Source of the DNA: Holophagales bacterium
Lineage (GTDB): Bacteria; Acidobacteriota; Holophagae; Holophagales; Holophagaceae
Length of the DNA: 5,412 nucleotides
NCBI GenBank assembly: GCA_031256155.1
Contig: JAIRRD010000215.1
Coordinates: 1 to 5,412, forward strand
Reading direction: 5' to 3'
Shown: positions 1 through 3,813 of the stretch, in pieces
How positions within the stretch are numbered: position 1 is the stretch's first letter
How the letters are laid out: every line of letters starts with the position of its first letter
The notes under the pieces: model-generated
Database searches by the model: none
Told to the model about the DNA's origin: nothing
The model's input: only the letters and a program-made list of their open reading frames with translations
Position numbers and translations under genes: made by a program

Positions 1-25
1 AAAAAAAAAAAAAAAAAAAAAAAAA
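1..25. repeat. A25 homopolymer at the window edge
   Basis: Twenty-five consecutive A residues open the window and end just 2 bases before the -35 box of the HU promoter. A real A tract here could act as an UP-like element for RNA polymerase. On the opposite strand it would read as a T tract. It could also be an assembly or contig-end artefact, because the run reaches the first base. The sequence alone cannot separate these options. Confidence 0.7.
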
Positions 26-27
26 CC

Positions 28-56
28 TTGACACACAAGTTTAACAAACCTAATCT
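28..56 (+). promoter_or_regulatory. sigma70-type promoter of the HU gene
   Basis: A perfect -35 hexamer TTGACA (28-33) is followed by a 17-bp spacer (34-50) and a -10-like hexamer TAATCT (51-56). The -10 keeps the most conserved T1, A2 and T6. Transcription would start near 63, giving a leader of about 135 nt before the HU start codon. The A tract at 1-25 just upstream could strengthen it. The -10 is only 3/6 to consensus, so strength is uncertain. The perfect -35, ideal spacing and position before a single-gene unit support the call. Confidence 0.6.
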
Positions 57-62
57 GCTTTT

Positions 63-198
63 AGTTTAGTTTTACCCCTGAATCCACAAGGATTTTTGCG
101 GGACGGTTTTTGAAAATCCAATAGGAGCGCCTATCAAGTGATAGCTCGTTCCCAAACCCAAAACCCGGGGAATTTGATCCCCATAAATGGAGGTTTCC
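63..198 (+). promoter_or_regulatory. long structured 5' leader of the HU mRNA
   Basis: This non-coding stretch between the predicted transcription start and the HU start codon holds several short perfect inverted repeats. AATCC (81-85) pairs with GGATT (90-94). GGATTTT (90-96) can instead pair with AAAATCC (113-119). ATAGG (121-125) pairs with CCTAT (130-134). CTATC (131-135) pairs instead with GATAG (140-144). GGGGA (167-171) pairs with TCCCC (178-182). Two of these sets are mutually exclusive, as in switching leaders. I recognise no known riboswitch class. Any regulatory role is inference. Confidence 0.35.
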
Positions 199-200
199 AT
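187..200 (+). promoter_or_regulatory. HU ribosome binding site inside a start-codon hairpin
   Basis: GGAGG (189-193) lies 5 nt before ATG at 199 and decides the HU start. An ATG at 187 in the same frame overlaps this Shine-Dalgarno and is therefore unlikely to be used. ATGGA (187-191) and TCCAT (196-200) are perfect inverted repeats around the loop GGTT. The Shine-Dalgarno and the first two bases of the start codon can thus fold into one 5-bp hairpin, which could lower or gate translation. Confidence 0.6.
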
Positions 201-495
201 GAACAAAGCAGAACTGATAAACGCCGTCGCAAAAGAGGCTGAAATCAGCAAGTCCAAAGCAGCTGTCGCATTAGATACTGTTATCGCCAGTATCAGCGCC
301 GCCCTAAAAGCAAAAGAAAAGGTCACGTTGGTTGGCTTTGGTACCTTTTCTACTGCCAACCGCAGTGCTCGCACCGGTCGCAATCCACGTGATGGTAAGT
401 CCATCAAGATTGCCGCTAAGACTGTTGCAAAATTTAAACCTGGCAAAAAACTTTCTGACGAAGTAAATGGCAAAGGCGGAAAAAAGAAAAAATAG
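199..495 (+). CDS. hup: HU-family DNA-binding protein
   Basis: HU is a small dimeric nucleoid protein that bends and compacts DNA with little sequence specificity and supports replication, recombination and transcription. The 98-aa product shows the family layout: an N-terminal helical dimerisation region (about 1-40), the GFG turn at 46-48, and the DNA-gripping arm with R58, R61, N62 and the intercalating P63. Counting from ATG 199 places GFG and P63 exactly at their canonical HU numbers, which with the GGAGG at 189-193 fixes this start over 187. The usual GRNPxTG arm reads GRNPRDG. Typical HU ends near residue 90. This one continues with a Gly/Lys tail, GKGGKKKK (91-98). The gene has its own promoter and terminator, so it appears monocistronic. 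IHF subunits belong to the same fold, but the arm sequence and length favour HU. Confidence 0.95.
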   Translation: MNKAELINAVAKEAEISKSKAAVALDTVIASISAALKAKEKVTLVGFGTFSTANRSARTGRNPRDGKSIKIAAKTVAKFKPGKKLSDEVNGKGGKKKK

Positions 496-515
496 TACAG
501 TTCAAATAATTTTTT

Positions 516-550
516 AGGCGACCTGGACAATCCAGGTCGTCTTTGTCTTT
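516..550 (+). terminator. intrinsic terminator after the HU gene
   Basis: A 12-bp stem pairs 516-527 with 531-542 and includes one G-T pair. Its 9-bp perfect core is CGACCTGGA / TCCAGGTCG around the loop CAA. A T-rich tract, TTTGTCTTT, follows, and a further T7 run lies at 556-562. The stem begins 20 bases after the HU stop codon, in the expected place for Rho-independent termination. Confidence 0.9.
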
Positions 551-875
551 AAGGGTTTTTTTACAATTATTTTCATATATAGATGTCTTTTTAGAAAAAA
601 AACTAGATGTCAAATTTTTATTCATGCTCTCAAAAATTCGCAATAATCACTAAAGACAGCATGTCATCGGCATGAACTCACTTTAGACTTCTGTAAAACT
701 CATGAACAGGGTATTTCAGATGTAAAAAACCAATAGCTTGTTGCTTTTGTCAGATGTATCAAATCATTACAGGCTCTAAAGTGGCATTTGGATCGTACGG
801 CGAAATGGAAGCACAGGCAAAAACGGAGTTTTGCAATTACCTCAAATGACAGTTAAACTAAAATTTGAGATTTTT
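551..875. other. AT-rich intergenic region between HU and fliL, no gene seen
   Basis: I find no credible coding region in either strand. The stretch is AT-rich, with T and A runs at 556-562 and 594-602. It contains short direct repeats (AGATGT four times and CATGAAC twice). The promoter for the flagellar genes should lie here. The best sigma54-like candidates are weak: TGGCAT at 782-787 has GT rather than GC at the -12 position, and GG 799-800 with GC 811-812 has the right 10-base gap but poor flanks. No tRNA or recognised small RNA fold is evident. Confidence 0.6.
581..757 (+). repeat. scattered direct repeats with AGATGT core
   Basis: AGATGT occurs at 581-586, 605-610, 718-723 and 752-757, all in the same orientation. 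The first two copies share the longer TAGATGTC (580-587 and 604-611). The last two share TCAGATGTA (716-724 and 750-758). A separate pair, CATGAAC, lies at 671-677 and 701-707, exactly 30 bases apart. Such clusters upstream of a gene can be regulator binding sites, but no known operator is recognised. Confidence 0.45.
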
Positions 876-881
876 GGAGGA
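876..881 (+). promoter_or_regulatory. fliL Shine-Dalgarno
   Basis: GGAGGA lies 9 nt upstream of ATG 891 and decides that start. An in-frame ATG at 831 would add 20 residues encoded across this Shine-Dalgarno, placed before the membrane anchor, so it is judged unlikely. Confidence 0.75.
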
Positions 882-890
882 CACCATATC

Positions 891-1454
891 ATGGACATCA
901 AAAAAATTCTAATGTTTGGCGGCATAGGTTTAGCGGTCATAGGGGGCGGGGGATTCTATTTTCTCAACAAGCCCAGCGTGCACGAGTCTGATGAACACGA
1001 GTCAGAAAATCCACCTGAAAAAGCTGAAGAAAAAAGTCACGCATCAGAACCCCCACCTCAAAAAGCCAGTACTACTGCAACCGATCCGGCAGAAATAGAA
1101 GATATCGTTCCCGTCATTCAAACACACATAGTTAACATGCCCGGCGGAAAGGGTGGTTTCCTCAAATGTCAAATCAGTATCATGGTAAGAGACCCTGAGC
1201 TTGGCGAGAAAATGAATGCTGAAGCCCCCAGCTCTGAAAATATGGAAGCTAAAGCCATAGTTCTTGACGCTCTGACCCAAATGACCGAGGAAGACATCTT
1301 TGATCATGAAGCCCAATTAATTTTTCGGGAGAACATAACGAACAATTTAAATGAAAGAATCAAACTAAAACCCTCGACCGAAAAAAAGGCTCCACCCCGC
1401 CCAAGCAGGCCATTTAAGGATGTTTTGATCACTGAATGGGCTGTCCAGCGTTAG
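891..1454 (+). CDS. fliL: flagellar basal body-associated protein FliL
   Basis: FliL is a single-pass inner-membrane protein whose periplasmic domain surrounds the MotAB stator and supports torque generation. The 187-aa product has a short cytoplasmic N-terminus, a Gly-rich hydrophobic anchor at about 6-25, and a charged, Pro- and Glu-rich linker at about 30-68. The FliL domain follows from about 72 to the end. Recognisable family features are a first strand (IVPVIQTHIVNM), the LKCQISIMVRDPE strand and the C-terminal FKDVLITEWAVQ, which matches the family pattern (V)KDVxxTEFVVQ. Length is typical for the family. A Pro/Lys insertion at about 160-174 just before the last strand is unusual. It is the first gene after the intergenic region and lies 54 bases ahead of fliN. 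The domain is divergent overall, but the anchor, ending and neighbour agree. Confidence 0.88.
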   Translation: MDIKKILMFGGIGLAVIGGGGFYFLNKPSVHESDEHESENPPEKAEEKSHASEPPPQKASTTATDPAEIEDIVPVIQTHIVNMPGGKGGFLKCQISIMVRDPELGEKMNAEAPSSENMEAKAIVLDALTQMTEEDIFDHEAQLIFRENITNNLNERIKLKPSTEKKAPPRPSRPFKDVLITEWAVQR

Positions 1455-1508
1455 ACTTTTGTGTTGTTTCGTAGCACTTTCCAATAACTCTTTCATCTTA
1501 ACTTTCAT

Positions 1509-1811
1509 ATGAAACGTCCTGAAAAGACTGATGTTGACAAGACGCTCACTTTTTTAAATGTGATCAATGATTTGATGCCAGTTATTGATACACCTTTTCG
1601 TCTGAATATTGATCTTGGTGAAACTAAGATGACTATCCGAGAACTGTTGGAATTAGAAGTTGGCTCAATAATCGAACTAAAAAAGAGTGCAGGTGAACCA
1701 ATGGATGTGCTGGTTAGAAACAAAGTCCTTATGAAAGGCGAGGTTACTGTTCTTGAAGATTCTCTTGGTCTTCGTATAGTTGACATAGTTGATAGCAATC
1801 GTAAAGTTTAA
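1509..1811 (+). CDS. fliN: flagellar motor switch protein FliN (short form)
   Basis: FliN forms part of the cytoplasmic C-ring (switch complex) with FliM and FliG, and helps control rotation direction and type III export. The 100-aa product is almost entirely the SpoA/FliN C-terminal domain (about 22-96). It shows the hallmarks IDLGETKMTIRELLELEVGS (34-53), IIELKKSAGEP (54-64) and the GEVTVLEDSLGLRIVDIV end (77-94). Enteric FliN is about 137 aa, so the variable N-terminal extension is reduced to about 20 residues. No Shine-Dalgarno is visible before ATG 1509. The frame upstream is closed by TAA at 1485-1487 with no other start. A type III secretion SctQ-type SpoA protein is the alternative, but the adjacent fliL favours the flagellum. 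The fliM gene, which commonly separates fliL and fliN, is not here. Confidence 0.93.
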   Translation: MKRPEKTDVDKTLTFLNVINDLMPVIDTPFRLNIDLGETKMTIRELLELEVGSIIELKKSAGEPMDVLVRNKVLMKGEVTVLEDSLGLRIVDIVDSNRKV

Positions 1812-1834
1812 TCATTCTGTGAGATGTTTCTAGT

Positions 1835-2629
1835 ATGAGCGGTTTTCGCCCTGAGCTTCCTGTTGCTCTGTTTCTGGGTGGGCTTGACCCATCCGGGGGC
1901 GCCGGTATTTTGCGTGATGTTATAGTGGCTTCTGCTTTGGGTATTCATTCAATGGCCATACCAATCGCAGAAACCGTTCAAAATGGTATTGAGTGCGCAG
2001 AGATAGCCCCTCCAAGCGTTGTTCCGTTGAAGCGGTTGAATTCGCTTAAACCGCATCTATGCGGCAAATGGGGAGCCAAACTTTCCATGTTTCATAACTG
2101 TTCAGCGTTGCATGATGTATTACCGCAAATTCACAATTTAGAACCATCTGTGGCTATCTGGGATCCCATAATGGCGCCATCAAACGGAGTTGGTTTGCAC
2201 AACCCTGAGTCTTTAAAAGAAGTTATTGATCTGCTTGTCAATAACAATTGGATAGTTTCACCAAACATGTCAGAAGCGCGTCAGCTTGTGGATTTGCCCA
2301 ATGCCTCGCCGGAAGATGCGGCAAAAAAATTAATTGACATGGGAATACAAAGCGTATGGATCAGAAGCGGACACAGCAATGATAAAACAGTGCAAGACCT
2401 TTGGCACGATGAAAATGGCTCTAATTGGCTGACTCCGTACGATCGCCTGGATGGAGACCCAAGAGGCACCGGTTGTACAGTGACAGCCGCATGGCTGGCA
2501 CTTTGTCTTGGCGGTATGGAACCCATAAAAGCTGCTGAGGCCGCCGTCCAACACATACGAAAAGCTTGGAATTATCTGCACATGCCCGGAGGCATCGGCG
2601 GTCTGACATTTCCGCCAAGAGTCCAATGA
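1835..2629 (+). CDS. thiD: hydroxymethylpyrimidine/phosphomethylpyrimidine kinase-like protein (ThiD, divergent)
   Basis: ThiD phosphorylates HMP and then HMP-P to HMP-PP, the pyrimidine half of thiamine, in the cytoplasm. The 264-aa product has the usual length and ribokinase-fold motif order. DPSGGAGI (18-25) is near the N-terminus. TVQN (47-50) includes Q49, which aligns with the pyrimidine-contacting Gln. WDPIM is at 109-113 and SPNMSEA at 142-148. The anion-hole and catalytic motif GTGCT (211-215) includes C214. Several positions differ from classic ThiD: the usual VKGGH is IRSGH (176-180), DTHGTGCT is DPRGTGCT, and the KxGML segment reads GKWGAKL. The assignment to the ThiD fold is strong, but exact substrate is less certain. 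It starts 23 bases after fliN with only a weak ribosome site (GAG 1821-1823). No TPP riboswitch or other thiamine gene is nearby. Confidence 0.85.
   Translation: MSGFRPELPVALFLGGLDPSGGAGILRDVIVASALGIHSMAIPIAETVQNGIECAEIAPPSVVPLKRLNSLKPHLCGKWGAKLSMFHNCSALHDVLPQIHNLEPSVAIWDPIMAPSNGVGLHNPESLKEVIDLLVNNNWIVSPNMSEARQLVDLPNASPEDAAKKLIDMGIQSVWIRSGHSNDKTVQDLWHDENGSNWLTPYDRLDGDPRGTGCTVTAAWLALCLGGMEPIKAAEAAVQHIRKAWNYLHMPGGIGGLTFPPRVQ
2626..2629 (+). promoter_or_regulatory. ATGA stop/start overlap, thiD to unknown gene
   Basis: The thiD stop TGA (2627-2629) overlaps the ATG (2626-2628) of the next gene as ATGA. This is a classic translational-coupling arrangement and implies co-transcription and linked expression. 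It also decides the downstream start at 2626 over the in-frame ATG at 2566, which would lie inside thiD. Confidence 0.75.
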
Positions 2630-3807
2630 TAATAAGAGAAGGCCAGGGGTTTGTTATTCAAACAGCCCAGGATTCACCTTGGGCAGGGTGGTTCAGCCTT
2701 CAGGAATTGGATTGGTTGAATCTCATTAGAACAAACCAATCCATGTTTCTGAGATGTCTTGGAGAAATCATGGCTGCACTGCCGGGCGGCATTTCAATCC
2801 TGTGGGATACCCCAGAAACATCGCAGCAAAGTAGTTCAACCCTATTAACCACTCTGGAAAACATATTGCTGCACTTACCCGGCATCAGACTTCATATTAA
2901 CAAACCATTACGCTACGACCCAATTGAAGTTCCTTTACACACATGGTTTCACTCACCAAAAGCGCCTGACGGCGATTTGGCCACAGCGTGGTGTAAAGGC
3001 TTGATTGGATGGGTTCCACAGCCAAATAGCGGTTGGTCATTGCCTGGGATTGGACATGCCTCAACTGATCAAAAAGATTGCACCGCAGGCATGTTATGGG
3101 GCGAAGTAACGATACCAGCTCCAGCAGTACATTATCTGGAAATCGAAAATCTCAAGTCCGCCTTAGAAGAGACACAAGCGCATATTGAACGAGTATTGAG
3201 TAATCGAATTAACGTTGGTGCCTGGCCGCAGTCCATTTTATTTCAGCGCCGCAGAACAGCATGGCGACTGACATTGACAGGTGGATGGGAATTTCAGCTC
3301 ACCGGTCAGCCATGGGAAGCGCTTGCCTCAGATTTGTTATTCTTACAAACATATTTAAGTAATCAGTTGAAATGCCGTATTCACACTGGCATTAATCACA
3401 ACGCCATAATTGCGGGAATCCTAGGTGAACAGGCCATGAGGCTCGGACTTCCATGGCGAAATTCTTTGAGTCTGCCACCCGAGCCGCCAAGTTTTACACC
3501 CGGAATTGCCGCCGATCCAAGAAAAACCAGCCCATTAGAAGCCAGAGCCTCTGTACCCAAGCCAATAGCCTCACTATTGTCAGACCCGCCTATAGCATTG
3601 CTTCGTGTGCCAACATTACCTTCAATGAAAGGCATTCACACCCTTTTACGAAGTCTGGAATTACCACCTGCAATCCGCTGGCTTCCACCGGACATGCCTC
3701 CCCCCGGCCCATTCCACGCTGAAATTTCCTGGGATTCCGCAGCAGCTTTTCCAGCGGTTACGGATGGCAAAGTAAGTCAGCCCAGACTATTTGATTGGGC
3801 TGAATGA
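2626..3807 (+). CDS. unknown Trp-rich protein coupled to dnaG, with C-terminal clamp-binding-like motif
   Basis: I do not recognise this 393-aa protein. It has no signal peptide, membrane segment or Cys-based metal site that I can see. It is unusually Trp-rich, with 17 Trp (about 4%) spread along its length. A probable amphipathic or coiled-coil helix lies at about 172-194, and basic FQRRRTAWR at 206-214. A Pro-rich, probably disordered stretch (about 283-365) precedes the end. The last residues are QPRLFDWAE. Here QPRLF (385-389) fits the Qxx[L/M]F pentapeptide by which polymerases and repair proteins bind the beta sliding clamp. ATG 2626 was chosen because it overlaps the thiD stop. Its TGA directly abuts dnaG, so it is probably co-translated with primase. 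A role in replication or repair is inference. The Pro-rich tail with a clamp-like motif vaguely recalls ImuB, but no Y-family polymerase motifs are visible. Confidence 0.85.
   Translation: MIIREGQGFVIQTAQDSPWAGWFSLQELDWLNLIRTNQSMFLRCLGEIMAALPGGISILWDTPETSQQSSSTLLTTLENILLHLPGIRLHINKPLRYDPIEVPLHTWFHSPKAPDGDLATAWCKGLIGWVPQPNSGWSLPGIGHASTDQKDCTAGMLWGEVTIPAPAVHYLEIENLKSALEETQAHIERVLSNRINVGAWPQSILFQRRRTAWRLTLTGGWEFQLTGQPWEALASDLLFLQTYLSNQLKCRIHTGINHNAIIAGILGEQAMRLGLPWRNSLSLPPEPPSFTPGIAADPRKTSPLEARASVPKPIASLLSDPPIALLRVPTLPSMKGIHTLLRSLELPPAIRWLPPDMPPPGPFHAEISWDSAAAFPAVTDGKVSQPRLFDWAE
3778..3792 (+). other. codons for QPRLF, candidate sliding-clamp-binding pentapeptide
   Basis: Residues 385-389 of the unknown protein read QPRLF, four residues from the C-terminus, after a Pro-rich linker. 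Clamp-binding motifs follow QL[S/D]LF with tolerated variants such as QxxMF or QxxLF. They usually sit in flexible tails, as here. Five-residue motifs occur by chance, so location and gene context carry much of the weight. Confidence 0.4.
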
Positions 3808-3813
3808 ATGATG
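3804..3813 (+). promoter_or_regulatory. stop/start junction, unknown gene to dnaG, with three clustered ATGs
   Basis: The sequence ATGAATGATG holds the upstream stop TGA (3805-3807) and ATGs at 3804, 3808 and 3811. ATG 3804 is in another frame and leads only to a 64-codon reading frame. ATG 3808 and 3811 are tandem, in frame, and open dnaG. No clear Shine-Dalgarno precedes them, so dnaG translation probably depends on ribosomes finishing the upstream gene. Confidence 0.6.

Noticed and set aside
72..530. Antisense reading frame of 152 codons opposite the HU gene
   Set aside because: It is the reverse complement of a clear HU gene plus its leader and terminator. It has no family features and its ends cross the HU promoter-proximal leader and terminator stem.
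660..675. Possible CATG...CATG hairpin in the intergenic region
   Set aside because: Only four base pairs of self-complementary sequence with mismatched flanks and no T tract. Too weak for a terminator or a small RNA.
777..806. Sigma28-like flagellar promoter (TAAAGTGG and GGCGAAAT)
   Set aside because: The half-sites resemble TAAAGTTT and GCCGATAA, but the gap is 14 bases instead of 11 and each box has mismatches.
831..890. Upstream start (ATG 831) for fliL adding 20 residues
   Set aside because: The extension spans the strong GGAGGA at 876-881, has no Shine-Dalgarno of its own, and would precede the membrane anchor with residues not expected in FliL.
2281..2626. Antisense frames opposite thiD
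   Set aside because: They are reverse complements of conserved ThiD motifs, including GTGCT, with no independent start signals.
3453..3722. Overlapping + strand frame of 89 codons inside the unknown gene
   Set aside because: No ribosome site or recognisable feature. The host frame is continuous from 2626 to 3807 and flanked by coupled junctions.
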